A stretch of 9,099 bases of DNA, from contig JADFCT010000143.1 in assembly GCA_017161665.1 (NCBI GenBank), positions 1 to 9,099 on the forward strand. Direction: 5' to 3'. The position numbers and the translations under genes are program-made. The DNA is from Candidatus Sumerlaeota bacterium. Lineage in GTDB: Bacteria > Sumerlaeota > Sumerlaeia > JADFCT01. The notes beneath the pieces are model-generated. The model saw only the letters and a list, made by a program, of their open reading frames with translations, ran no database searches and was not told the origin of the DNA. Shown one piece after another: positions 1-7,009 of this stretch (its first letter is position 1; every line of letters begins with the position of its first letter).

Positions 1-1
1 C

Positions 2-382
2 CTCGGCTCCGATCCACTGGACCCGGATTCACCGGGCGATGTCATTGACGCGGACGGCGACGGCGTGCCGGCTTCCATTGATCCGGACGACACGACGGCC
101 GATGCGGATGGCGACAAGTTCTCCGACGCCTATGAGTTGGTCGCCGGTTCGGACCCCAGCGACGCCACTTCGGTTCCGTCCCTGGGCGACGTCAACGGCG
201 ACGGCGCCACCCAGAACCTCGACGCCATCATGATCTTCAACTACTCGCTGGGCAATGTCCCGCTGAGCGCGTTGACGACCATCGAGAACGGCGACGTTCA
301 GAACACGGGTCACATCAACAACCTGGACGGCATCGTGCTGTTCAACTGGACGCTGGGCAATGTTCCCGTGTTGCCTATCTGA
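2..382 (+). CDS. C-terminal end of a secreted protein with calcium-binding repeats and a dockerin-like domain (5' partial)
   Basis: This is the last 126 residues of a protein whose start lies upstream; frame 2 is open from the window edge to the TGA at 380-382. The first part is a run of Asp-rich thrombospondin type 3-like motifs (DADGDG, then DADGD), a common calcium-binding linker in exported proteins. The end is a dockerin-like pair: GDVNGDG...NLDAIMIFNYSLGN, then GDVQNTG...NLDGIVLFNWTLGN. In the first loop the calcium-ligand positions are intact (D, N, D, then D at position 12). In the second they are eroded: Q replaces N and T replaces D. Dockerins bind cohesins in cellulosomes, but in PVC-type bacteria similar domains are common at the ends of large secreted proteins with no known cellulosome. 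The catalytic or structural part of the protein is outside the window, so its function is unknown. The domain type is well supported by the motifs; a role in complex assembly is only possible. Confidence 0.85.
   Translation, partial: LGSDPLDPDSPGDVIDADGDGVPASIDPDDTTADADGDKFSDAYELVAGSDPSDATSVPSLGDVNGDGATQNLDAIMIFNYSLGNVPLSALTTIENGDVQNTGHINNLDGIVLFNWTLGNVPVLPI
215..370 (+). repeat. Duplicated dockerin half-repeat
   Basis: Two 51-bp segments, 215-265 and 320-370, lie in the same reading frame and match at about 40 of 51 positions by eye. They encode NLDAIMIFNYSLGNVPL and NLDGIVLFNWTLGNVPV. This is the normal two-fold internal repeat of a dockerin (the helix after each calcium loop), not a mobile or recent tandem repeat. 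The helices are better conserved between halves than the calcium loops ahead of them. Confidence 0.8.
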
Positions 383-454
383 TCTCTGCGGTGAGGGAGG
401 GGAGGGCGTGTTTGCCTAAAGCGTCTTGCCTCTTTTCCGACCAGGGATGCAATT

Positions 455-490
455 GGGCGCCGCGTATCTTTCGAGATGCGCGGCGTCTTT
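455..490 (+). terminator. Intrinsic terminator with a UUCG tetraloop
   Basis: Positions 458-469 pair with 474-485 in a 12-bp stem with a single G-U wobble (465 with 478), closed by the loop TTCG at 470-473. The stem can extend outward to 455/488 through wobble pairs. It is followed by TCTTT (486-490). UUCG is an exceptionally stable tetraloop frequent in rho-independent terminators. It lies about 75 bp after the stop of the dockerin gene, so it most likely ends that transcript and insulates the downstream genes. The U-tract is short and interrupted, so efficiency may be moderate. Confidence 0.7.
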
Positions 491-522
491 GCGTTAAAAC
501 GGCATGGAATTTATTTTCCGCC

Positions 523-551
523 TTGATATGAATTTCCATTGTCGATTCAAT
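523..551 (+). promoter_or_regulatory. Candidate sigma70-type promoter for the lipoprotein gene
   Basis: TTGATA (523-528, five of six matches to TTGACA) is followed by a 17-bp spacer and TTCAAT (546-551, four of six matches to TATAAT). It lies in the locally AT-rich stretch between the terminator and the ATG at 587, which would give a leader of roughly 30 nt. Position and spacing fit, but the -10 is weak and the host's promoter consensus is unknown. Confidence 0.35.
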
Positions 552-574
552 GGTTCCCAGGATTCTTTTCTCAT

Positions 575-580
575 AGGAGA
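575..580 (+). promoter_or_regulatory. Ribosome binding site fixing the lipoprotein start at 587
   Basis: AGGAGA at 575-580 sits 6 nt before the ATG at 587. It decides the start: the frame is open back to a TTG at 539, but that codon has no Shine-Dalgarno sequence and would add 16 residues in front of an otherwise ideal lipoprotein signal peptide. Confidence 0.8.
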
Positions 581-586
581 CCGGGT

Positions 587-3562
587 ATGCGTTTACTGTG
601 CGCCGTTTTATTTGTGGCAACGATTCTGATGGGGCTGTCGGCTTGTTTTTCCGATCGGCGAGTGGGCGACTTCGCAACCGACCGAGGCGTTGGCAGTGGC
701 TTGGACGCCTTTCGACCGATTGCCGATCCTGTTCTGCTCCAATCTTCGGAAGGATTGCCGCGTTTAACGGATCTGACGCGCCGCCCCACGACCGACTGGC
801 TGGTGGACAACAGCGGCTTTAAAGCCGCTGTCTATGGGGGCGATACGTCCAAGGATTTGGTTCTTTCCAATGGATTGATCAGCCGTGTCTTTCGGCTCGC
901 GCCCAATGGGGCGACGGTGCGGCTGGAGGATCATGTCAATGGACAAACGCTGTTACGCGGCGTCAAGCCCGAGGCCATCGTGACCATCAATGGCGCGCGG
1001 TTGGAAGTGGGCGGCCTCAAAGGCCAGCCGAACTATGCGTTCCTGCGGCCCCAGTGGATCGACGAGTTGGACGCGGATCCGGCGGCCATGCGGTTTGTTG
1101 GATACTCGGTGGGGCGTCCCCGGGAACGCCTGCCTTGGAAGCAGACGCGACGCCATGGCCCGGGAGTGAACTGGCCCCCCAAGGGAGTGGCCTTGACCAT
1201 GGTTTATGAAATGCCAGCGGCTGAACAGGTTCCGCTGACGAGTCCTCCGGCGCCGAGCGCGCGGGGGCGGCAGTTGCTGTTGAGTGACGATTTTTCGGTG
1301 GTCACCGACGCGTGGCAGTATCATTCCACAAACGCGCATCCGCGGAGTTCCTTTCGCAATGAAGGCAAGCCCGGCGAAATTTATACGTTGACCAATACCT
1401 ATGTTTATGCCGAGCGCGCGTTGCCAAGGCAGACGCGGCTGGTGGAACTGTTGATTGATCCGGGGACGGATCGAGGCAAAACCTGGGGACCGGGTTTGGC
1501 GCTGGTGTGGCGCAACGGAACGGTGATCCGTTTTAACGTTCGGCCGGCCAGTGTGGCCGAAAAACGAGATGGGGAATTCTTTGGCGTCAGCGATGCGCGG
1601 GGCGAACGGCTGAGGGGGGGCGGCGAGCCGGCGGGCGACTGGCTGCGTCCCCTGGCTCTGCGGTTCCGGATGGAAGGCGGGATGCTGTATATGGAAGCGC
1701 GTCCCGAGGATGGCGACTGGCGTACCATCGACCAGCGTGAATTTTCAAGTGATGAAGCCCCCGTGGCGGTTCGTGTCGGAAAAATGGGACCTAAGGGGGA
1801 TGCTCAGGATTTTTCGGGCGACAAAGGATCCTTGGGACGAACCCATATCCAACGCCTGTCCGTGTACAGCGCCTTGGATGCGGAGGGGCTCCGCGTGGAA
1901 CGTGAACGCCTGGAGGCCCTTCGTGGGGTTCGCGTATCGGTTCATTACGAACTGTATGACGGCGCGCCCGTCATCTGCAAATGGATCGAGATCCATAACG
2001 ATGGTGATCAGACCGTGCAGGTTGATCATTTTGTCAGCGAAATTCTCGCGGCGGTGGAGTCTGAATCTCGTGTTGAGGCGCCAGGCATTCATTACCCGCC
2101 ACCGCGAATCCACGTGGAGACGGATTATGCTTTCCATGGGATGACATCGGTCAATGCCTCCCGCCGATCCGTTCACTGGGTACCCGATCCCGACTACACC
2201 ACTCAGGTCAACTACCAACGCCTCACCCCTTGTCTGCTGGAAGCGCGACCCGAAGAGGGGCCGGCGCAGACGCTGGAGCCGGGGCGGATCTTTGAATCCT
2301 TTCACACCTTCCTTTTCCCCCAAGGCGATGGGGATCGCGAACGGCTGGGATTGGCCCAGCGGCGCGTCTATCGGCTTCTGGCTCCGTGGGTGACGGAAAA
2401 TCCTTTGATGATGCACGTGCGATTCGCCGATTGGGACAGCGTCAAAAAGGCCATCGACCAATGCGCCGACGTGGGTTTTGAAATGGTGATTCTCACCTTT
2501 GGCAGCGGGTTTAACATTGAAAACAATGCCACCGAATACCTTGCAAAAATGAAGGAGTATGCCGACTACGCTCAATCCCGGGGTATCGAGATCGGCGGCT
2601 ATTCGCTTCTGGCCTCACGACGGATCAGCGACAAAGACGATGTGGTCATGCCGCCGGGCGAAAGCCCGACCTTCGGCGCCTCGCCATGCCTGGAAAGCGA
2701 ATGGGGACAGGATTATTTCAATAAACTGTACCATTTCTATGAGACGACGGGATTTGATCTTTTGGAACACGACGGCTCGTATCCCGGTGACATTTGCCTG
2801 AGTGAATCGCATCCCGGGCACAGGGGGCGGGCCGATTCGCGATGGAATCAATGGCGACGCATCACGGAATTCTACAAGTGGTGTCGCGGAAAGGGCATCT
2901 TTCTCAATGTGCCCGACTACTACTACCTGTCCGGATCCTCGAAAAGCGGGATGGGGTATCGGGAGGTCAACTGGTCGCTTCCGCGTGATCAACAAGTGAT
3001 TCACACCCGTCAGAATATCTACGACGGCACGTGGCAGAAGACGCCCAGCATGGGATGGATGTTCGTGCCCCTGACCCAATATCATGGCGGCGGCGCGGCG
3101 GCGACGATCGAACCATTGGATGAACACCGCGACCATTATGAAAGGATGCTGGTCAGCAACCTGGGCGCCGGCGTCCAGGCCTGCTATCGGGGGCCGCGCC
3201 TTTACGATACGCCGGCCACACGCGATCTCGTCAAAAAATGGGTCGATTGGTTCAAGGCGCACCGTGATGTTCTTGAGGGCGACCTCATTCACCTGCGCCG
3301 CGCGGATGGACAGGACATTGACTACTGGCTCAATGTCAATCCCGGCGGGGAGGAAAAGGGGCTGCTCATGGTCTTCAATCCTCTCGAACACGACGTCGCC
3401 AAAACCATCCGCGTGCCGCTCTACTACACGGGCCTCACCGAAGGGGTCACCCTCATCAACGCTGCGGGAGAAGCGACAACGACAACGCTCAACCGCGCAT
3501 ACGAAATGGATCTGCCTGTCCGGGTCCCCGCCCGAGGATTCACCTGGTATATTTTTCGATGA
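587..3562 (+). CDS. Lipoprotein GH36-like glycoside hydrolase (alpha-galactosidase-like) with an inserted lectin-like domain
   Basis: This 991-residue protein begins with a lipoprotein signal peptide: R2, a hydrophobic run, then lipobox L17-S18-A19-C20, so it is probably anchored by lipid at C20 and faces outward or into the periplasm. An N-terminal beta-sandwich (roughly 65-215, VLSNGLISRVFRL) resumes at about 440-590 (VRVSVHYELYDGAP, KWIEIHNDGD). Between the two parts, about 229-431, sits a separate DDF...W...GLALVWR module resembling a concanavalin/LamG-type lectin domain. The barrel starts near 608 (MMHVRFADWDS). It carries FDLLEHDGSYPGD (E727, D729), NVPDYYY (D777) and IYDGTW (D813); D729 is the best nucleophile candidate by analogy with the strand-4 Asp of GH27/GH36 enzymes. 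A short beta domain (about 925-991) ends the protein. The sandwich-barrel-sandwich order is that of GH36-like proteins, often annotated alpha-galactosidase, but the classical GH36 KWD motif is not evident, so the sugar specificity is uncertain. The next gene begins 123 bp downstream. Confidence 0.75.
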   Translation: MRLLCAVLFVATILMGLSACFSDRRVGDFATDRGVGSGLDAFRPIADPVLLQSSEGLPRLTDLTRRPTTDWLVDNSGFKAAVYGGDTSKDLVLSNGLISRVFRLAPNGATVRLEDHVNGQTLLRGVKPEAIVTINGARLEVGGLKGQPNYAFLRPQWIDELDADPAAMRFVGYSVGRPRERLPWKQTRRHGPGVNWPPKGVALTMVYEMPAAEQVPLTSPPAPSARGRQLLLSDDFSVVTDAWQYHSTNAHPRSSFRNEGKPGEIYTLTNTYVYAERALPRQTRLVELLIDPGTDRGKTWGPGLALVWRNGTVIRFNVRPASVAEKRDGEFFGVSDARGERLRGGGEPAGDWLRPLALRFRMEGGMLYMEARPEDGDWRTIDQREFSSDEAPVAVRVGKMGPKGDAQDFSGDKGSLGRTHIQRLSVYSALDAEGLRVERERLEALRGVRVSVHYELYDGAPVICKWIEIHNDGDQTVQVDHFVSEILAAVESESRVEAPGIHYPPPRIHVETDYAFHGMTSVNASRRSVHWVPDPDYTTQVNYQRLTPCLLEARPEEGPAQTLEPGRIFESFHTFLFPQGDGDRERLGLAQRRVYRLLAPWVTENPLMMHVRFADWDSVKKAIDQCADVGFEMVILTFGSGFNIENNATEYLAKMKEYADYAQSRGIEIGGYSLLASRRISDKDDVVMPPGESPTFGASPCLESEWGQDYFNKLYHFYETTGFDLLEHDGSYPGDICLSESHPGHRGRADSRWNQWRRITEFYKWCRGKGIFLNVPDYYYLSGSSKSGMGYREVNWSLPRDQQVIHTRQNIYDGTWQKTPSMGWMFVPLTQYHGGGAAATIEPLDEHRDHYERMLVSNLGAGVQACYRGPRLYDTPATRDLVKKWVDWFKAHRDVLEGDLIHLRRADGQDIDYWLNVNPGGEEKGLLMVFNPLEHDVAKTIRVPLYYTGLTEGVTLINAAGEATTTTLNRAYEMDLPVRVPARGFTWYIFR

Positions 3563-3571
3563 AAGCGGCGA

Positions 3572-3595
3572 CCCTTTCGGGGAGTCCCTTTCGGG
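3572..3595 (+). repeat. Tandem pair of CCCTTTCGGG mini-hairpins after the lipoprotein gene
   Basis: CCCTTTCGGG occurs at 3572-3581 and again at 3586-3595, separated by GAGT. Each copy can fold as a CCC/GGG stem around a TTTC loop. The pair begins 10 nt after the stop codon at 3560-3562. No U-tract follows, so it does not qualify as a normal terminator. It could be a transcript-stabilising 3' element, or chance. Confidence 0.45.
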
Positions 3596-3628
3596 CTGAT
3601 ATGATTTCAGGAAATGCTTCATTATTTT

Positions 3629-3645
3629 GCAGCGGCGCCCGCTGC
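3629..3645 (+). other. Short perfect inverted repeat in the 123-bp intergenic gap
   Basis: GCAGCGG (3629-3635) pairs perfectly with CCGCTGC (3639-3645) across a CGC loop, a compact 7-bp GC-rich hairpin. There is no T-run after it on either strand. It lies 40 nt before the rhamnosidase ATG, so it may be an RNA processing or stability element, a weak pause site, or a small operator. The rest of the 3563-3685 gap shows no clear promoter. Confidence 0.4.
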
Positions 3646-3673
3646 CGTCGAAGCGTATTGATCAACTTCAACT

Positions 3674-3678
3674 GGAGA
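3674..3678 (+). promoter_or_regulatory. Ribosome binding site of the rhamnosidase gene
   Basis: GGAGA at 3674-3678, preceded by CT, lies 7 nt before the ATG at 3686. This spacing supports that start, which also places an export signal at the extreme N-terminus. Confidence 0.75.
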
Positions 3679-3685
3679 ACGTATC

Positions 3686-6600
3686 ATGATTGCGCCAAAA
3701 CTGTACAGGACCGGGAGCGTTTTGTTTGTCTGGATTGTTCTGATGACTGGGGCCTGGACTGGCCGAGCTGCGGATGGGGAGGACTTGGCGGCGGCCTTTC
3801 GAAATCCACCGCGTGAGGCGGGGGTTCGCTGCTGGTGGTGGTGGCTCAACAGCAATGTGACGAAAGAGGCGATCACCCGAGACCTGGAGGCGATGCATGA
3901 CAAAGGGTTCAGCGGGGCCATGATCTTTGACGCCGGAACGGAACTGCGCTGGGGGCCGGATCAGAATGTGCCAAACGGTCCTGTTTTTGCGGGACCGGAG
4001 TGGACGGAACTGTTTCTTCATGCGTTGCGCGAAGCCAAACGCCTCGATCTGGAGCTGGGGCTTTCCATTCAAAGCGGCTGGAACCTGGGGGGACCTTTTG
4101 TCACATTGGATGACAAGGCGAAACAGATTACCTGGTCGGAGATCCAGGCCGATGGGGGCGCCCCTCTCGAAATCCAACTGCCGATTCCGAAAGCCAACTA
4201 CGATTATTATCGGGATATTGTTGTGCTGGCCTGGCCGACGAAGTCCTTGGTCGCTAATCAATCCGTCACGCTCCGCGCGCGCTCCCAGCAGGCCGACTTT
4301 CCTGTGGGCCATATCAACAGTGGCCAATTCTGGGTCAGCGCCGGTAAAAACCCGGGCGAGGGGCCGACAGCCGAACAGCCGGAGTGGATTCAAGTTTCCT
4401 TTGAAGAGGACCAGACCATCACTGCCCTCCAGGTCGAAGGTCGAAAAGGATATGGTCCCAAGGTCTGTCGGTTGGTGGCCATGGATTCGCAGCAAGTCGC
4501 CGGGCCGTTCAAATTGAAGGATGGCGCCAACCGGCTGACCTTCGCTCCCTTGACGGGGCGGACGTTTCGCGTGGTGTTTGAGGACGCCTACGATCCCACT
4601 TTCCCGGAGTCCCCCCGCAATGTGCAGGTGACCACCCTTCAACTGATCGATGAGACGGGCAGGTCCCTTTTGGGAGGCGTCCGGAATCCCATTCGGGATC
4701 TGGCCGCCAAATCCGGCGCCCGTGAGCTCGGTGGCTCAGCGCCTGACTGTCGTTTTCTCCTGGATGATGTTCCGGCCATGGAAGGCGAAGCGGACGCGCT
4801 GCTGGAAGAGGTCATCGACCTTTCGGATCAACTTGGAGCGGACGGGGTGTTGAAATGGAACGCGCCGGCGGGGAACTGGACGATTCTGCGCATTGGCTAC
4901 ACGCCAACGCTGGCCCATGTCGCCACATCGAGCGACAATTGGAAGGGACATGTTCTGGATTATCTCAGCACCGACGCTTTCGAGCGCTATTGGAATCAAA
5001 CCATGGATCCGCTTCTCAAAAAAGCCGGCCCCCTGGCTGGAACGGTTTTGAAACAGCTGGAAACCGACAGCTGGGAATGTGGCGGCATGAACTGGAGTCC
5101 GGGTTTTGCCGAAGACTTCCAGCGGACCTGCGGTTATGACCTGACGCGCTATCTGCCGGTCGTGGCGGGTAAAATCATTGAGAGCCGCGAGGTGAGCAAT
5201 GCCTTTCTGGCGGATTTGCGCAAAACGATCGCCCATTGTGTGTCCGAGAATCATTATCGCGTCTTCGCCGAACACGCGGCGCGATACAACCTGGGGATCC
5301 AGCCTGAATGCTCCGGGCCCCATGCCGCTCCGATTGATGGGATTACCAACTATAAGCACAGTGACATCGTGATGAGCGAATTCTGGATCCCCTCGCCCCA
5401 TCGGCCCAATCCGGAGAATCGGTTTTTTGTCAAACAGGCTGCCTCTGCGGCGCATATATATGGCAAGCAATTGGTGGGCGCCGAATCCTTCACCTCTGTC
5501 CGTAAGCCCCACTGGGCCGATGTCCTGTGGCGCGACCTCAAGCCGGCGATGGATTATGAGTATTGCGAAGGGCTTAATCTGATATTCTTTCATACCTTCA
5601 CCTGTTCGCCGAAGGAGATGGGCATTCCGGGGCAGGAATACTTCGCCGGCACCCACGTCAATCCCCAGGTCACCTGGTGGGATTATTCGGATGCGTTTAT
5701 GGAGTACATGAACCGGATACAGACCGTTGTGCAGCGCGGGCAATTTGTGGCGGATGTCCTTTACTACTATGGCGACCATGTGCCCAACATCGCCGTTTAC
5801 AAAGGGTTCAACCGCGCAGGGGCCCTGCCGGGCTATGATTATGACGTGACCAATGAAGAAGTCCTGCTGGAAGTGACGGTTCGGGATGGACAGCTCATCG
5901 TGCCGGGAGGGATTCATTATCGCCTGCTCGTGCTGCCGGATCACAAAGTCCTGTCTCTGGCGGCCCTTGAGCAGGTCGAGCGGCTGTTGCAACAAGGCGC
6001 CACGGTGCTCGGGCCGAAGCCCGAACGGTTGGTCAGCCTGGTCGGCGGCCCGGAGGCGCAAAGAAAATTTCATGCCCTTGCCGATCGGCTTTGGGGAGAG
6101 CAGCCGGCGTCAGTCGGACACAAGGCGATTGGGACGGGAACCTTGGTTTGGGGCCAGACGGCACGTGAATTCCTTCAGGCGGACGGTGTGGCGACGGACT
6201 TTGAGGTTCGCGACAGGGATGCGCAATTGGACTTCCAGTATATACATTACCGGATTGGCGCATCTGATATTTATTTTGTCAGCAATCAGATGGAACGGCC
6301 TCAAACGGTTTCGTGCGCCTTTCGCATATCCGGCAAGCGCCCGGAACTGTGGGATCCCGTGACGGGACAAATTATGAAGGCTGAGGCCTATACACAAGCC
6401 GACGGCCGAACGATGGTTCCTATGGCGTTCGCGCCCTATGGATCGTGTCTGGTGGTGTTCCGCGACTCAATTCCGGTTTCGAAACAGGGATCGAAGCCGT
6501 CCAACTATCCGACGTTGCAAACCGTCCAAACGATTCCGGGGCCGTGGACGGTGACCTTCGATCCGGCCTGGGGGGGACCGGACTCAGCAGAATTTAAGTC

Positions 6601-6997
6601 TCTGATCGACTGGACGCGCCATGCGGACGACAGGATCAAATATTATTCGGGCGCGGCGACGTACACGCGCGCCTTTGAATTGCATCCGATTTCGGAGAAA
6701 CGGTACTGGCTCCAACTTAACCAGGTTCAGGATGTTGGCATTGCCGCCATCCGGCTCAATGGGGAAGAACTTGGTACTACCTGGACCCGCCCTTTCCGGC
6801 AGGAGATTACCTGCGCGCTTACTCCGGGGATCAATCATCTGGAAATTACGGTTGTCAATTCATGGCTCAATCGCCTGATTGGCGATCGCGGGAAACCGCA
6901 GGCAGCGCGTTATACACGGACCAATATTCACATTCGGGATGACTGGAATCTCACCGGATCCGGTCTGCTGGGGCCGGTGGAAATCAAACGCAACTGA
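3686..6997 (+). CDS. Secreted GH106-family alpha-L-rhamnosidase
   Basis: The protein has 1103 residues, a usual length for GH106, a family that hydrolyses alpha-L-rhamnosides by inversion. A signal peptide (K5, R8, hydrophobic 10-26, probable cleavage around A28/A29) indicates export without a lipid anchor. The N-terminal family signature is clear: RCWWWWLNSNVTKEAITRDL, then FSGAMIFDAG. A small beta-sandwich resembling an F5/8-type module (about 228-320, WIQVSFEEDQTITALQVEG) interrupts the barrel. The two glutamates expected for catalysis are in conserved settings: E464 in TDSWECGGMNW and E600 in VGAESFTS. These sit close in number to E461 and E593 of the characterised Bacteroides enzyme BT0986, as I recall them. 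E541 (QPECSGP) and E565 (MSEFW) are further conserved acidic residues. A glutamine-amidotransferase-like segment (about 685-790, FVADVLYYYGDHVPN), a beta domain (LWDPVTG) and a C-terminal galactose-binding-like sandwich (about 951-1103) complete the family's layout. All key motifs are present, so it is likely active; the rhamnosidic linkage it cleaves is unknown. Confidence 0.9.
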   Translation: MIAPKLYRTGSVLFVWIVLMTGAWTGRAADGEDLAAAFRNPPREAGVRCWWWWLNSNVTKEAITRDLEAMHDKGFSGAMIFDAGTELRWGPDQNVPNGPVFAGPEWTELFLHALREAKRLDLELGLSIQSGWNLGGPFVTLDDKAKQITWSEIQADGGAPLEIQLPIPKANYDYYRDIVVLAWPTKSLVANQSVTLRARSQQADFPVGHINSGQFWVSAGKNPGEGPTAEQPEWIQVSFEEDQTITALQVEGRKGYGPKVCRLVAMDSQQVAGPFKLKDGANRLTFAPLTGRTFRVVFEDAYDPTFPESPRNVQVTTLQLIDETGRSLLGGVRNPIRDLAAKSGARELGGSAPDCRFLLDDVPAMEGEADALLEEVIDLSDQLGADGVLKWNAPAGNWTILRIGYTPTLAHVATSSDNWKGHVLDYLSTDAFERYWNQTMDPLLKKAGPLAGTVLKQLETDSWECGGMNWSPGFAEDFQRTCGYDLTRYLPVVAGKIIESREVSNAFLADLRKTIAHCVSENHYRVFAEHAARYNLGIQPECSGPHAAPIDGITNYKHSDIVMSEFWIPSPHRPNPENRFFVKQAASAAHIYGKQLVGAESFTSVRKPHWADVLWRDLKPAMDYEYCEGLNLIFFHTFTCSPKEMGIPGQEYFAGTHVNPQVTWWDYSDAFMEYMNRIQTVVQRGQFVADVLYYYGDHVPNIAVYKGFNRAGALPGYDYDVTNEEVLLEVTVRDGQLIVPGGIHYRLLVLPDHKVLSLAALEQVERLLQQGATVLGPKPERLVSLVGGPEAQRKFHALADRLWGEQPASVGHKAIGTGTLVWGQTAREFLQADGVATDFEVRDRDAQLDFQYIHYRIGASDIYFVSNQMERPQTVSCAFRISGKRPELWDPVTGQIMKAEAYTQADGRTMVPMAFAPYGSCLVVFRDSIPVSKQGSKPSNYPTLQTVQTIPGPWTVTFDPAWGGPDSAEFKSLIDWTRHADDRIKYYSGAATYTRAFELHPISEKRYWLQLNQVQDVGIAAIRLNGEELGTTWTRPFRQEITCALTPGINHLEITVVNSWLNRLIGDRGKPQAARYTRTNIHIRDDWNLTGSGLLGPVEIKRN

Positions 6998-7002
6998 GGG
7001 AG
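6997..7002 (+). promoter_or_regulatory. Ribosome binding site overlapping the rhamnosidase stop codon
   Basis: AGGGAG at 6997-7002 lies 7 nt before the ATG at 7010. Its first base is the last base of the TGA stop (6995-6997), so ribosomes finishing the rhamnosidase arrive on the next gene's Shine-Dalgarno sequence. This strongly suggests a shared transcript and probable translational coupling. Confidence 0.75.
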
Positions 7003-7009
7003 AAAGATC

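Noticed and set aside
1..382. Evidence for a true cellulosome at this locus
   Set aside because: There is no cohesin, scaffoldin or S-layer domain in the window, and neither of the two complete enzymes carries a dockerin; a single dockerin-like end is not enough.
489..517. Alternative promoter TTGCGT-17 bp-TATTTT
   Set aside because: The -35 matches poorly and overlaps the foot of the terminator; the candidate at 523-551 fits better.
539..586. Upstream TTG start adding 16 residues to the lipoprotein gene
   Set aside because: No Shine-Dalgarno sequence precedes it, it would bury the lipobox signal behind a non-signal extension, and the ATG at 587 has AGGAGA at ideal spacing.
1614..1620. Run of seven G residues, a possible frameshift or slippage site
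   Set aside because: The reading frame continues correctly on both sides with consistent lectin-like sequence, so there is no sign of a frameshift or programmed slippage.
3572..3595. CCCTTTCGGG pair as a rho-independent terminator
   Set aside because: Stems are only 3 bp each and no T-tract follows, so it does not meet terminator criteria.
2615..3622. 335-codon open frame on the minus strand
   Set aside because: Antisense to the barrel of the GH36-like gene. It has no signal or domain of its own, while the + strand barrel motifs are clear.
3559..3816. Small 85-codon frame whose ATG overlaps the lipoprotein stop (ATGA)
   Set aside because: The ATGA overlap looks like coupling, but there is no ribosome binding site, the product is compositionally random, and its second half runs out of frame through the rhamnosidase signal peptide.
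3668..4642. 324-codon open frame on the minus strand
   Set aside because: Antisense to the start of the rhamnosidase gene. No domain is recognisable, and the codon pattern mirrors the + strand gene.
4736..6073. Long 445-codon open frame on the minus strand
   Set aside because: It is fully antisense to the GH106 gene. Its translation has no recognisable motif, and the + strand frame has catalytic motifs throughout. Long antisense frames are expected in GC-rich coding DNA.
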